Of a stretch of 64,000 nucleotides of DNA, positions 1 through 8,989 are shown piece after piece (the first letter of the stretch is position 1; each line of letters opens with the position of its first letter). Under the pieces are notes generated by a model. It was not told where the DNA came from and searched no databases. It saw nothing but the letters and a program-made list of their open reading frames with translations. The translations under genes were made by a program, and so were the position numbers. This DNA comes from Nocardioides sp. TRM66260-LWL (GTDB lineage: Bacteria; Actinomycetota; Actinomycetes; Propionibacteriales; Nocardioidaceae): the NCBI RefSeq assembly GCF_020075545.1, contig NZ_JAIQZK010000001.1, positions 434,001 to 498,000 of the forward strand, given 5' to 3'.

Positions 1-1
1 G

Positions 2-1027
2 GGGCTCGACCACCGGGCGATCCTGCGCTTCTACTACCCGGGCACCACGCTCGGGAAGGTCGGGCGGGCCGACGAGCTGCTCACGGTGCGGCTGACCGCC
101 GACGTCGGCGACGACCTCGTCGTCCGGGCCCGACCCGGGCTGGTGGCGGTCGACCCCGCCGCGCGGCGCAGCCGCTACCCGCTGCCCGACGAGCAGGTCG
201 AGGCCTGGAGGATGGCCCCGTCCGCCGGTCGGCTCGTGCTGTCCTACCGACGACCGTCCGCGGAGCGCTGGCGCTGGTACGCCACGCTCGACGGCCGCTC
301 GGGGCCGGGGTTCGGCGCGTCGGGACGCCCCGTCGACCTCGTGACGCCGTCGGGCACCCGCGCCTACCGGGGTCGACTCCAGCTGCGGCCCGCGGCCGCG
401 GGCTCGACGGACCTCGTCACGGTCAACCGGGTGAGCCTGGAGTCCTACCTGCGCGGCGTCGTCCCGCTGGAGATCCCGGCGTCCTGGCGCCCGGCCGCGG
501 TGCGCTCCCAGGCGGTCGCGGCGCGCACCTATGCGCTGCACGAGAGCCGGGACGCGCGCGGCCCGGCCGACCTGTGCGACACCGGCGCCTGCCAGGTCTA
601 CGGCGGCGCGGACGCGGAGCTGCCGGCCTCCGACGCGGCCGTCGCCGCGACCACCGGCCAGGTGCTGCTGCACGACGGCGAGCCCGCGTTCACCCAGTTC
701 GGCTCCAGCAGCGGCGGCTGGACGAGCGCCGGCTCCCAGCCCTACCTGCGGGCCCGGGAGGACCCCTACGACGGCTGGTCGGGCAACCCGGTGCACTCCT
801 GGCGCAGCACCCTGACCGATCGCGACCTCGAGCGCGCCTACCCGACCCTGGGGTCGCTGCGCTCGATCGCGGTGACCCGACGCGACGGCAACGGCCAGTG
901 GGGCGGCCGGGTCGCCGCGGTGACGCTGAAGGGCTCGCGCGCGACCGTCCGCACCAGCGGCGACGAGCTCCGCAGCCGCCTCGGCCTGCGCTCCACCTGG
1001 CTCACCTTCAGCGTGCGCGCGCGCTGA
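2..1027 (+). CDS. SpoIID/LytB domain protein, 5'-truncated by the window edge
   Basis: The frame is open from the first bases (Gly-Leu-Asp-His-Arg, then a YYPGTTLG stretch), so the start lies outside the window. An internal GTG at 86 is unlikely to be the true start because conserved sequence precedes it. The SpoIID signature is clear: LESYLRGVVPLEIPASW followed by AVRSQAVAARTYAL, with the family's conserved Glu in PLE. Family members are exported and bind or cleave denuded peptidoglycan glycan; in sporulators SpoIID is a lytic transglycosylase, and in non-sporulating actinobacteria the role is unproven. The N-terminal secretion signal cannot be seen. The 3' end overlaps the convergent transporter gene by 20 bases. 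Confidence 0.85.
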   Translation, partial: GLDHRAILRFYYPGTTLGKVGRADELLTVRLTADVGDDLVVRARPGLVAVDPAARRSRYPLPDEQVEAWRMAPSAGRLVLSYRRPSAERWRWYATLDGRSGPGFGASGRPVDLVTPSGTRAYRGRLQLRPAAAGSTDLVTVNRVSLESYLRGVVPLEIPASWRPAAVRSQAVAARTYALHESRDARGPADLCDTGACQVYGGADAELPASDAAVAATTGQVLLHDGEPAFTQFGSSSGGWTSAGSQPYLRAREDPYDGWSGNPVHSWRSTLTDRDLERAYPTLGSLRSIAVTRRDGNGQWGGRVAAVTLKGSRATVRTSGDELRSRLGLRSTWLTFSVRAR

Positions 1028-2228
1028 GGCGTCCCGCGCCCGTCGAGCGCAGCAGCGCGCGCACCGCGAGACCGGCCGCCAGCGCCCAGAACGCGGCGCC
1101 CACGCCCGCGACCGAGATGCCCGAGGCGGCGACCAGCAGCGTCACCGCCGCCGCCTCGCGCTCGGCCGGGTCGGCCAGCGCCTCGGTGAGCGAGGTGGCC
1201 AGCGTGCCGACGAGCGCGAGCCCCGCTGCCGCCTGGACGACGCCGGCCGGAGCCGCCGTCACCAGCGCGGCCAGGGCGCCGCAGCCGGCCGCGAGCAGCA
1301 GGTAGCAGCCGGCCGCTGTGGCCGCCGCGCGCCAGCGCCGCGTCGGGTCCGGTCCGGCGTCGGGGCCGGCGCAGAGCGCGGCGGTGATCGCCGCGAGGTT
1401 CACCGTGTGCCCGCCGAAGGGCGCGGCGGCGAGGGTCGCGAGCCCCGTGACGCCCATCGTCTCCCGCCACGGCACCCTGTAGCCGGAGGCCGCCATGATC
1501 GCCACGCCCGGCACGTTCTGCGAGGCCATCGCGACGACGTACAGCGGCAGCGTGACGCCGATCAGCGCGCCGAGGGTGGGGTGCGGCGCGGTGACCTCGA
1601 TCCGCGGCACCAGGTCGGACGCCGCCAGCGTGCCGCCGGCCGTGACCGCGACGACGACCAGCGCCGTCGCCAGCGCCGCGGGCACCGCCCAGCGTCGCGC
1701 CACCCGCAGGCCCACCAGCCACACGCTCACCACCGGCGCGACGGCGGCCGGCGAGGCCACGAGCGCGGTCACCGGCTCGAGGCACAGCGGCAGCAGGACG
1801 CCGGCCAGCATGGCGCGCGCCAGCGGCACGGGGATGCTCGCGACCAGGGCTCCGAGGCGGGGGAGCAGCCCGGTCAGCACGATCAGGACGCCGGTAGCCG
1901 CGAACGCCGCGACCGCGGCCGACCAGCCGCCCGCGACGCCCGCGCTGCCGGCCAGCACGGCCGCGCCGGGCGTCGACCACGCGAGGGTGAGCGGCGTGCG
2001 GTGCCGCAGGGTCAGCCACAGCATGCCCAGGCCCTGGGCGAGGCAGAGCAGCGTCAGCCCGCTGGTGGCCTGGGACGGCGTGGCCCCCACCGCGCGCAGC
2101 CCGGCGAGCACGACGACGAAGCTGCTGGCGAAGCCGACGAGCGCGGCGACCACGCCGGCGGCGACCGGCGACCCCGCGGCCGCCGACGGCCCCGGGGCCG
2201 GGATCGCCGGCGAGCCCGGGGCGCTCAC
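1008..2228 (-). CDS. benE: BenE-family (benzoate/H+ symporter-type) membrane transporter
   Basis: A 406-residue, very hydrophobic protein with about ten to twelve predicted membrane segments. Features typical of the BenE family include the N-terminal GFASSFVVVLAGL, a STPGAA motif near residue 80 and a central ASQNVPGVAIMAASGYR segment. The family imports benzoate or related compounds. The start is a GTG whose bases overlap the TGA of the upstream pyruvate carboxylase gene (GTGA), so the two are probably translationally coupled. No benzoate-catabolic genes are nearby, so the substrate is uncertain; the coupling to pyc may mean another small carboxylate is transported. Family assignment is firm, substrate is not. 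Confidence 0.85.
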   Translation of the reverse strand: MSAPGSPAIPAPGPSAAAGSPVAAGVVAALVGFASSFVVVLAGLRAVGATPSQATSGLTLLCLAQGLGMLWLTLRHRTPLTLAWSTPGAAVLAGSAGVAGGWSAAVAAFAATGVLIVLTGLLPRLGALVASIPVPLARAMLAGVLLPLCLEPVTALVASPAAVAPVVSVWLVGLRVARRWAVPAALATALVVVAVTAGGTLAASDLVPRIEVTAPHPTLGALIGVTLPLYVVAMASQNVPGVAIMAASGYRVPWRETMGVTGLATLAAAPFGGHTVNLAAITAALCAGPDAGPDPTRRWRAAATAAGCYLLLAAGCGALAALVTAAPAGVVQAAAGLALVGTLATSLTEALADPAEREAAAVTLLVAASGISVAGVGAAFWALAAGLAVRALLRSTGAGRLSARAR

Positions 2229-5200
2229 TCCAGCACGAGCACGAGGTCGCCGCCCTCGGCCGCCTGCGGCCGGTCGAGCACGACCCTCACGACTCGGCCG
2301 GCCACGGGCGCGGTGATCGAGGCCTCCATCTTCATCGCCTCGATCGTCGCGACCGTCTGCCCGGCCTCGACGACGTCGCCGGCGGCGACCGTCACGGTCA
2401 CCACGCCCTGGAAGGGCGCCGCCACCTGCCGCGGGTCGCCGGCGTCGGCCTTCTCCGCCGCGACGACCTCGCTGGCGACCGAGCGGTCGCGGACCGTGAT
2501 CGGCCGCAGCTGGCCGTTGATCAGACCCATCACCGTGCGGTAGCCGCGCTCGTCGGGCTGGCTGACCGACTGGACGCCGAGGATCAGCACCTTGCCCTCG
2601 TCGAGCCGGACGGGGTGCTCCTCGCCCTGCCGCAGGCCGTAGAGGTAGTCGATCGTCGGCAGCACCGAGAGGTCGCCGTACTGCTCGACGGCGTCGAGGT
2701 AGGAGCGCGTCGGGCCGGGGAACAGCAGCTCGTTGAGGGTGCGGCGGCGCACGGCGGCGTCCTCGGAGGCCAGCGCCGCCTCGGCCTCCGGCGCCAGCGT
2801 GGCCTCGGGCGGGGTCCAGGTGCGTCCGGCCAGCGCGCGGGTGCGGAACGGCTCGGGCCAGCCGCCGGGCGGGTCGCCGAGCTCGCCGTTGAGGAAGCCG
2901 ATCACCGAGTCCGGGATGTCGTGACGCTCGGGGTGCTCGGCGAAGTCGGCCGGGTCGATGCCCTGGCCGACCAGCGCGAGCGCGAGGTCTCCGACGACCT
3001 TCGACGACGGCGTCACCTTCACCACGTTGCCGAGGAGGTCGTTGGCGGCGGCGTAGGTGTCCTCGATCTGCTCGAACTTCTCGCCCAGGCCCAGCGCGAT
3101 CGCCTGCTGGCGCAGGTTGGAGAGCTGGCCGCCGGGGATCTCGTGCCGGTAGACCCGTCCGGTCGGCGCGGGCAGTCCGGACTCGAACGGCGCGTAGACC
3201 CGCCGGGTGGCCTCCCAGTACGGCTCGAGCGCGTTGACGGCCGCCAGGTCGAGGCCCGTCTCGCGCTCGGAGTGGTCGGTGGCCGCGACCAGCGCCGAGA
3301 GCGACGGCTGGCTCGTGGTGCCGGCCATCGCCGCGGTGGCCGCGTCGACGGCGTCGACGCCCGCGTCGATCGCCGCCAGCAGCGTGGCCAGCTGGCCGCC
3401 GGTGGTGTCGTGGGTGTGCAGGTGCACCGGGGTGTCGAAGCGCTCGCGCAGCGCGGTGACGAGCGTGCGCGCCGCCGGCGCCCGCAGCAGCCCGGCCATG
3501 TCCTTGATGCACAGCACGTGCGCGCCGGCCTCGACGATCCGCTCGGCGAGCCGCAGGTAGTAGTCGAGGGTGTAGATGCGCTCCCCGGGGCTGGAGAGGT
3601 CGCCGGTGTAGCACAGCGCGACCTCGGCCACCGTCGTCCCGGTGGCGCGCACGGCGTCGATGGCCGGACGCATCTGCTCGACGTCGTTGAGCGCGTCGAA
3701 GATGCGGAAGACGTCGAGCCCCGTGGCCGCGGCCTCGGCGACGAACGCCTCGGCGACCCGCGTCGGGTACGGGGTGTAGCCGACGGTGTTGCGGCCGCGC
3801 AGCAGCATCTGCAGGCACACGTTCGGGACGGCCTCGCGCAGCGCGGCGAGCCGCTCCCAGGGGTCCTCGGCCAGGAACCGCAGCGCCACGTCGTAGGTGG
3901 CCCCGCCCCACGCCTCGAGCGACCACAGCTGCGGGGTCCGACGCGCCACATGGGGGGCGACCTCGAGCAGGTCGCGGGTGCGCACGCGGGTGGCCAGCAG
4001 CGACTGGTGGGCGTCGCGGAAGGTCGTGTCGGTGACCGCCACCGGCGTCTGCGCGCGCAGGCGCCGCGCGAACTCGTCCGGCCCGAGCTCGAGGAGCAGC
4101 TGCCGCGACCCGGCGGGCGCCGGGGCGTCGAGGTCGGTGGCCGGCAGCTTGGTGGCCGCGCTGACCGTGACGGGCGCGGGCCCGTGCGGCTGGTTGACGG
4201 TGACATCGGCGAGGTAGGTGAGCAGCTTGGTGCCGCGGTCGCCCGAGCCGCGTGCCTCGAGCAGGTGCGGGTGGGTCTCGATGAACGAGGTCGTGACGCG
4301 CCCCGCGGCGAAGTCGGGGTCGGCGAGCACGGCCTGGAGGAAGGCGATGTTCGTGGAGACGCCGCGGATGCGGAATTCGGCGATCGCCCGGCGGGCCTTG
4401 GCGACGGCGTCGTCGAAGGTGCGCCCGCGGCAGGTGAGCTTGGCCAGCATCGAGTCGAAGTGCGCGGAGACCTCGGCGCCGGTGTAGGTCGTGCCGCCGT
4501 CGAGGCGCACGCCGCCGCCGCCGGGGGAGCGGTAGGTGGTGATGACGCCGGTGTCGGGCCGGAAGTCGTTCGCGGGGTCCTCGGTGGTGATGCGGCACTG
4601 GAGCGCCGCGCCGCGCAGGCGCACGGTCTCCTGGCTCAGGCCGAGGTCGGCGAGGGTGGCGCCCGCGGCGATCCGCAGCTGGGCCTGCACGAGGTCGACG
4701 TCGGTGACCTCCTCGGTGACGGTGTGCTCGACCTGGATGCGCGGGTTCATCTCGATGAACACGTACTCGCCCGAGGGGGAGAGCAGGAACTCCACGGTGC
4801 CGGCGTTGCGGTAGCCGATCTCGCGGGCGAAGCGGACGGCGTCCGCGCACATCCGCTCGCGCAGCGCGGGGTCGAGGTGCGGCGCGGGCGCGATCTCGAC
4901 GACCTTCTGGTGGCGCCGCTGCACCGAGCAGTCGCGCTCGAAGAGGTGCACCACGCCGTCGGGGCCGCCGGTGCCGTCGGCGAGGACCTGCACCTCGATG
5001 TGGCGCGGGTCGACGACGGCCTGCTCGATGAAGACCGTCGGGTCGCCGAAGGCGCCCTCGGCCTCCCGCATGCAGGTCTCGATCGCGGCGCGCAGCGCGG
5101 CGGGGTCGTCGACGCGGCGCATGCCGCGTCCGCCGCCGCCGGCGACGGCCTTGACGAAGAGCGGGAACGGCAGCTCGCGCGCCGCGGAGAGCAGCGCGTC

Positions 5201-5623
5201 GACGTCGGTCGACGGCGCGACGCTGCGCAGCGTCGGCACGCCCGCGGCCTGGGCGGCGGCGATCGCGCGGGCCTTGTTGCCGGTGAGCTCGAGCACCGAG
5301 GCGTCCGGGCCGACGAACGCGATGCCCGCGGCCGCGCAGGCCTCGGCCAGCTCGGGGTTCTCGGAGAGGAACCCGTAGCCGGGGTAGACCGCGTCGGCGC
5401 CCGCGCGCACGGCGGTGGCGACGATCGCCTGCGGGTCGAGGTAGGCCCGCACGGGGTGCCCGCGCTCGCCGATGAGGTAGGCCTCGTCGGCCTTGAGCCG
5501 GTGCTCGGAGTTGCGGTCCTCGTACGGGAAGACCGCGACCGTGCGCGCGCCCAGCTCGTACGCGGCCCGGAACGCGCGGACCGCGATCTCGCCGCGGTTG
5601 GCCACCAGCACCTTGGAGAACAT
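2225..5623 (-). CDS. pyc: Pyruvate carboxylase
   Basis: A 1132-residue protein of normal length for single-chain pyruvate carboxylase, which carboxylates pyruvate to oxaloacetate using ATP, bicarbonate and biotin. It opens with the biotin-carboxylase start ([13 protein letters not shown]) and has the ATP-binding glycine loop AGGGGRGMRR at about 161-170. The carboxyltransferase domain begins near 530 with DTTFRDAHQSLLATR. The C-terminal biotinyl domain carries EAMKME with the biotin Lys at about 1098. The ATG was chosen because the homology begins there and a TAGGGT hexamer lies 7 nt upstream, suggesting a leaderless message. The 3' end overlaps the transporter gene by four bases. Biotinylation would depend on BirA, also encoded in this window. 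Confidence 0.96.
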   Translation of the reverse strand: MFSKVLVANRGEIAVRAFRAAYELGARTVAVFPYEDRNSEHRLKADEAYLIGERGHPVRAYLDPQAIVATAVRAGADAVYPGYGFLSENPELAEACAAAGIAFVGPDASVLELTGNKARAIAAAQAAGVPTLRSVAPSTDVDALLSAARELPFPLFVKAVAGGGGRGMRRVDDPAALRAAIETCMREAEGAFGDPTVFIEQAVVDPRHIEVQVLADGTGGPDGVVHLFERDCSVQRRHQKVVEIAPAPHLDPALRERMCADAVRFAREIGYRNAGTVEFLLSPSGEYVFIEMNPRIQVEHTVTEEVTDVDLVQAQLRIAAGATLADLGLSQETVRLRGAALQCRITTEDPANDFRPDTGVITTYRSPGGGGVRLDGGTTYTGAEVSAHFDSMLAKLTCRGRTFDDAVAKARRAIAEFRIRGVSTNIAFLQAVLADPDFAAGRVTTSFIETHPHLLEARGSGDRGTKLLTYLADVTVNQPHGPAPVTVSAATKLPATDLDAPAPAGSRQLLLELGPDEFARRLRAQTPVAVTDTTFRDAHQSLLATRVRTRDLLEVAPHVARRTPQLWSLEAWGGATYDVALRFLAEDPWERLAALREAVPNVCLQMLLRGRNTVGYTPYPTRVAEAFVAEAAATGLDVFRIFDALNDVEQMRPAIDAVRATGTTVAEVALCYTGDLSSPGERIYTLDYYLRLAERIVEAGAHVLCIKDMAGLLRAPAARTLVTALRERFDTPVHLHTHDTTGGQLATLLAAIDAGVDAVDAATAAMAGTTSQPSLSALVAATDHSERETGLDLAAVNALEPYWEATRRVYAPFESGLPAPTGRVYRHEIPGGQLSNLRQQAIALGLGEKFEQIEDTYAAANDLLGNVVKVTPSSKVVGDLALALVGQGIDPADFAEHPERHDIPDSVIGFLNGELGDPPGGWPEPFRTRALAGRTWTPPEATLAPEAEAALASEDAAVRRRTLNELLFPGPTRSYLDAVEQYGDLSVLPTIDYLYGLRQGEEHPVRLDEGKVLILGVQSVSQPDERGYRTVMGLINGQLRPITVRDRSVASEVVAAEKADAGDPRQVAAPFQGVVTVTVAAGDVVEAGQTVATIEAMKMEASITAPVAGRVVRVVLDRPQAAEGGDLVLVLE

Positions 5624-5630
5624 GCCGGGG

Positions 5631-5636
5631 ACCCTA
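5631..5636 (-). promoter_or_regulatory. -10 element (TAGGGT) for pyc, leaderless
   Basis: On the minus strand TAGGGT ends 7 nt before the pyc ATG. This is the spacing at which transcription would start at or next to the initiator codon. No convincing -35 was identified. Confidence 0.5.
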
Positions 5637-5730
5637 CTCACGGCGATCGCCGACGGGCAGCGTCCGTCTTGACCCGCGTCCGCCGAGGACGCCGGGCGCC
5701 GGATTGCGGACGCGGGCCCGCCGCGGGGGC

Positions 5731-6606
5731 TCAGGCGGGGGTGCTGAACCCGGGGTAGTGCATCCGCTCGGTGGGCTGCTCGTACGACTCGGGCCACGCC
5801 TCGGCGGCCGCCTCGTGGATCGCCTTGAGCGCCCCGTGCAGGGCCATCTCGTCGTCGAAGTCGGCCGGTCGCAGCGGCTCGTGGACGACGACCCGGGGCG
5901 TGCCGCCGACGTCCGGCGTCGTGCGCAGCACGCTGATCGCGACGATCGGCACGTCGAGCTTGCGGGCCAGGCCGACGTTGCTCGTGGCCAGGTGCACCTC
6001 GCGGCCCAGGAAGGTCGTGGGCGTCGGCCCCGGCACGTCGAGGGAGATGCCGACCTGCTTGCCGGCCTTGAGCCGCGCGATGATGCCGCGCGCGCCCTCG
6101 CGCACCCCGAAGATCTCCAGCCCCGTCGAGGTGCCCTTGCGACGCACGTCGTGCATGTGCTTGGGACCCTGCAGGTCGACCATGCCGTCATCGACGATCA
6201 CGTCGAGCGCCGCGCCCTGGCGCACCACGCTCGCCAGACCGCCCTCCCAGGCGCCCTGGTGGATGAACGAGACGATCGCTGGCAGGCCGGCGCGGGTCAG
6301 CGAGACCAGGTGCTCGGCGCCCTCCACGGGCTGGGTGGTCTCGTGGGCCGGGTGCTGACGCGACTCCGAGCGCCAGGCCCAGTAGCGCAGGTACGCCTGG
6401 GCCAGCCCGTCGAGCTCGGCGGGGGTGCGGCGCGCCCCGACCAGCGCGTCCATCTGCAGCCGGGCCTGCGCCACCCGCTGCGGGTCACGACGCAGCACGC
6501 GGGCGCCCGCCCGGGCCGTCAGCGGGATGGTGGCGGTGGGCAGGGCGGCACGGAGGCGGGCGGCGCGGCTCGGCGCCTCCCCGGTCCAGTCGGCGGGGAC
6601 GGGCAT
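5731..6606 (-). CDS. LpxL/PatA-type lysophospholipid acyltransferase family protein
   Basis: A 291-residue protein of the bacterial lipid A/PIM acyltransferase superfamily. The HQGAWEGG motif near residue 116 matches the catalytic H-x4-E of LpxL-like enzymes (HFGNWE in the classical form). Downstream, GKQVGISLDVPG and TFLGREVHLATSNVGLARK correspond to the family's acyl-acceptor region (GREV, then a small-residue run before the active pocket). In actinobacteria such enzymes acylate phosphatidylinositol mannosides or other glycolipids, but the usual partner genes (pgsA, pimA) are not adjacent, so the acceptor is unknown. The ATG at 6606 follows a short 79-bp gap from the carboxylase alpha gene and may be co-transcribed with it. 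Confidence 0.8.
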   Translation of the reverse strand: MPVPADWTGEAPSRAARLRAALPTATIPLTARAGARVLRRDPQRVAQARLQMDALVGARRTPAELDGLAQAYLRYWAWRSESRQHPAHETTQPVEGAEHLVSLTRAGLPAIVSFIHQGAWEGGLASVVRQGAALDVIVDDGMVDLQGPKHMHDVRRKGTSTGLEIFGVREGARGIIARLKAGKQVGISLDVPGPTPTTFLGREVHLATSNVGLARKLDVPIVAISVLRTTPDVGGTPRVVVHEPLRPADFDDEMALHGALKAIHEAAAEAWPESYEQPTERMHYPGFSTPA

Positions 6607-6685
6607 GTCTGGCTCCTCGACGGCGTGTGGCGAACGGGGGCGGGGAGGGCCGGGCTCGGGCCCGGGCCGGAGCCCGGGCCGGACG

Positions 6686-8473
6686 TCAGTCCTTGAGCTC
6701 GCAGATGACGGCGCCGTTGCCGACCGTGGCGCCGACCTCGGCCGCGAGGCCGGTGACGGTGCCGGCCTTGTGCGCCTTGAGCGGCTGCTCCATCTTCATC
6801 GCCTCGAGGACGACGATGACGTCGCCCTCGGCGACCTCCTGGCCCTCCTCGACGGCGATCTTGACGATCGTGCCCTGCATCGGGCTGGCCACGGCGTCGC
6901 CGCTGACCGCGGCGCCGGCCTTGCGGCCGCCCGAGCGCTTGGGCTTCTTGGCGCCGGCGGCGGCACCGCCGCCGAGGCCCGCGAGCCCGGCCGGCAGCAC
7001 GACGTCGAGCCGGCGGCCGCCGACCTCGACGACGACCGTCTGCCGCTCGCCGGCGTCCTCGGCCTCGCCGGCCTCGCCGCCGTAGGGCTCGATCCGGTTG
7101 TCGAAGTCGGTCTCGATCCAGGTCGTGTAGACGTCGAAGGAGCCCTCGCCGGTCGGGTTGGAGGCGCCGACGTAGGCGGGGTCGTCGATCACCGCGCGGT
7201 GGAACGGGATGACGGTGGGCATGCCGTCGACCGCGAACTCGGCGAGGGCGCGGCGCGAGCGCTCGAGCGCCTGCTGCCGGGTGCGCCCGGTGACGATCAG
7301 CTTCGCGATGAGCGAGTCGAAGGAGCCGGGGATGGTCTGGCCCTTCTCGTAGCCGCCGTCGACCCGGACGCCCGGGCCCTGCGGCGGCGCCCACTCGGTG
7401 AGCGTGCCGGGGGCGGGCATGAAGTTGCGGCCGCCGTCCTCGGCGTTGATGCGGTACTCGATGGAGTGGCCGACGACCTCCGGGTCGCCGTAGCCGAGCT
7501 CCTCGCCGGCGGCGATGCGGAACATCTCGCGGACGAGGTCGATGCCGGTGACCTCCTCGGAGACGCAGTGCTCGACCTGGAGGCGGGTGTTGACCTCGAG
7601 GAAGGAGATGGTGCCGTCGCGGCCGACGAGGAACTCGCAGGTGCCGGCGCCGACGTAGCCGGCCTCCTTGAGGATCGCCTTCGACGACTCGTACAGGCGG
7701 GTGACCTGCTCGTCGGTGAGGAACGGCGCGGGGGCCTCCTCGACCAGCTTCTGGTGGCGGCGCTGCAGCGAGCAGTCGCGGGTCGAGACCACCACGACGT
7801 TGCCGTGCTGGTCGGCCAGGCACTGGGTCTCGACGTGGCGCGGGCGGTCGAGGAACTTCTCGACCAGGCACTCGCCGCGGCCGAAGGCGGTGACGGCCTC
7901 GCGGACCGCCGACTCGTACAGCTCCGGGATCTCCTCGAGGGTGCGCGCGACCTTGAGGCCGCGGCCGCCGCCGCCGAAGACCGCCTTGATCGCCACCGGC
8001 AGGCCGTTGGCCTCGGCGAAGGCGACGATCTCGTCGGCGTCCTTCACCGCGTCCTTGAGGCCGGGGGCCAGCGGGGCGCCGGCCGCGAGGGCGATCTGCT
8101 TGGCCTTCGCCTTGTCGCCGAGGGCGTCGATGGCCGCGGGGGAGGGGCCGATCCAGACCAGGCCGGCGTCCAGCACGGCCTGGGCGAACTGGGCGTTCTC
8201 GGCGAGGAAGCCGTAGCCCGGGTGCACGGAGTCGGCGCCCGAGCGCTGCGCGACGTCGATCAGCTTGGCGATGTCGAGGTACGACTCGGCCGGGGTGCTG
8301 CCGCCCAGGGAGTAGGCCTCGTCGGCCATCCGCACGAAGATCGCGTCGCGGTCGGGCTCGGCGTACACGGCGACGCTGCCGATGCCGGCGTCCTTGCACG
8401 CGCGGATGACGCGGACCGCGATCTCGCCGCGGTTGGCGACGAGGACCTTCTGCAGGGGCTTGATCTCCGGCAC
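6686..8473 (-). CDS. accA: Acetyl-/propionyl-CoA carboxylase alpha subunit (biotin carboxylase + BCCP)
   Basis: A 595-residue two-domain subunit, the usual size for actinobacterial AccA/AccA3. The biotin carboxylase half begins [22 protein letters not shown] and includes [11 protein letters not shown] and [10 protein letters not shown]. An alanine- and lysine-rich linker with [11 protein letters not shown] leads to the carboxyl-carrier domain with EAMKMEQ, biotin Lys at about 560. It carboxylates biotin, and the AccD carboxyltransferase (encoded at 20.1-21.8 kb) transfers the carboxyl group to acetyl- or propionyl-CoA to supply malonyl/methylmalonyl units. It is preceded by a 516-bp gene-free region. 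The linked accE, accD, birA and maf genes resemble the recalled mycobacterial accA3 neighbourhood. Confidence 0.95.
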   Translation of the reverse strand: MPEIKPLQKVLVANRGEIAVRVIRACKDAGIGSVAVYAEPDRDAIFVRMADEAYSLGGSTPAESYLDIAKLIDVAQRSGADSVHPGYGFLAENAQFAQAVLDAGLVWIGPSPAAIDALGDKAKAKQIALAAGAPLAPGLKDAVKDADEIVAFAEANGLPVAIKAVFGGGGRGLKVARTLEEIPELYESAVREAVTAFGRGECLVEKFLDRPRHVETQCLADQHGNVVVVSTRDCSLQRRHQKLVEEAPAPFLTDEQVTRLYESSKAILKEAGYVGAGTCEFLVGRDGTISFLEVNTRLQVEHCVSEEVTGIDLVREMFRIAAGEELGYGDPEVVGHSIEYRINAEDGGRNFMPAPGTLTEWAPPQGPGVRVDGGYEKGQTIPGSFDSLIAKLIVTGRTRQQALERSRRALAEFAVDGMPTVIPFHRAVIDDPAYVGASNPTGEGSFDVYTTWIETDFDNRIEPYGGEAGEAEDAGERQTVVVEVGGRRLDVVLPAGLAGLGGGAAAGAKKPKRSGGRKAGAAVSGDAVASPMQGTIVKIAVEEGQEVAEGDVIVVLEAMKMEQPLKAHKAGTVTGLAAEVGATVGNGAVICELKD

Positions 8474-8989
8474 GTGTGTCTCCTGGTCGGTCCGTGGGGG
8501 ACGGCGGTGTGATGGCGGTCTGATGACGGTGTGGCGGTGCGGCGGCGTGGTCGCGAGGGGGCGGCGACCGGCGGTCGCGGCGGGCCCTCGGCGCGCCGCT
8601 GCGCAGGCTAGCGCCCCGGGTCCGGGGTCCGGTGCACGGTCTCATCGCGCGCCGCCGCGCGCGATCGCGGCCCGGTCCGCCGGCCCTGCGCGGCACCGGC
8701 TCCGGGGGGAATGCCCCGGTGGGTTCCGTCGTCGGGCAGCGCGCGGCGGTCCCGGTCTGGCATGCTGACCCCGTCCCCGCGTGCGCGCGGCTCCGAACGC
8801 CCCCATCGGCTGCCGGACCGGCCACCTGAGGGATCGCCCCGCACCTGCTCCACCGCTCCAGACAACCCACCCCCATCCCACCCCAGCTGCCCGCCGGGCA
8901 GTAGCCGATGCCCCCGCCGCTCGTTGAGCGTGTGGAGGTCGGTGCCCGGCCGCCACCGAACGACAGACATCACGCGGAGGGAACCGGCC
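8474..8989. other. Gene-free divergent intergenic region (516 bp)
   Basis: This separates the divergent accA and sigma-like genes. I see no credible small gene or RNA. On the minus strand TAGCCT at 8605-8610 is a possible -10 for accA, which would give an mRNA leader of roughly 125 nt. On the plus strand the only clear element is the GCGGAGGGA ribosome-binding site just before the GTG at 8990. The remainder is GC-rich sequence with short self-complementary CG runs of no evident function. Confidence 0.4.

Noticed and set aside
86..1027. GTG at 86 as the start of the SpoIID protein
   Set aside because: Conserved family sequence continues upstream to the first base of the window, so the gene is truncated by the edge.
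2615..5758. Very long plus-strand open frame (over 1000 codons) opposite pyruvate carboxylase
   Set aside because: It is antisense to a clear, full-length pyc; its translation is low-complexity Arg/Gly/Val-rich with no homology, a common artefact of high-GC codon bias.
6519..8876. Long minus-strand frame over the carboxylase alpha gene
   Set aside because: It overlaps the real AccA frame, with Arg/Pro-rich translation and no domains.
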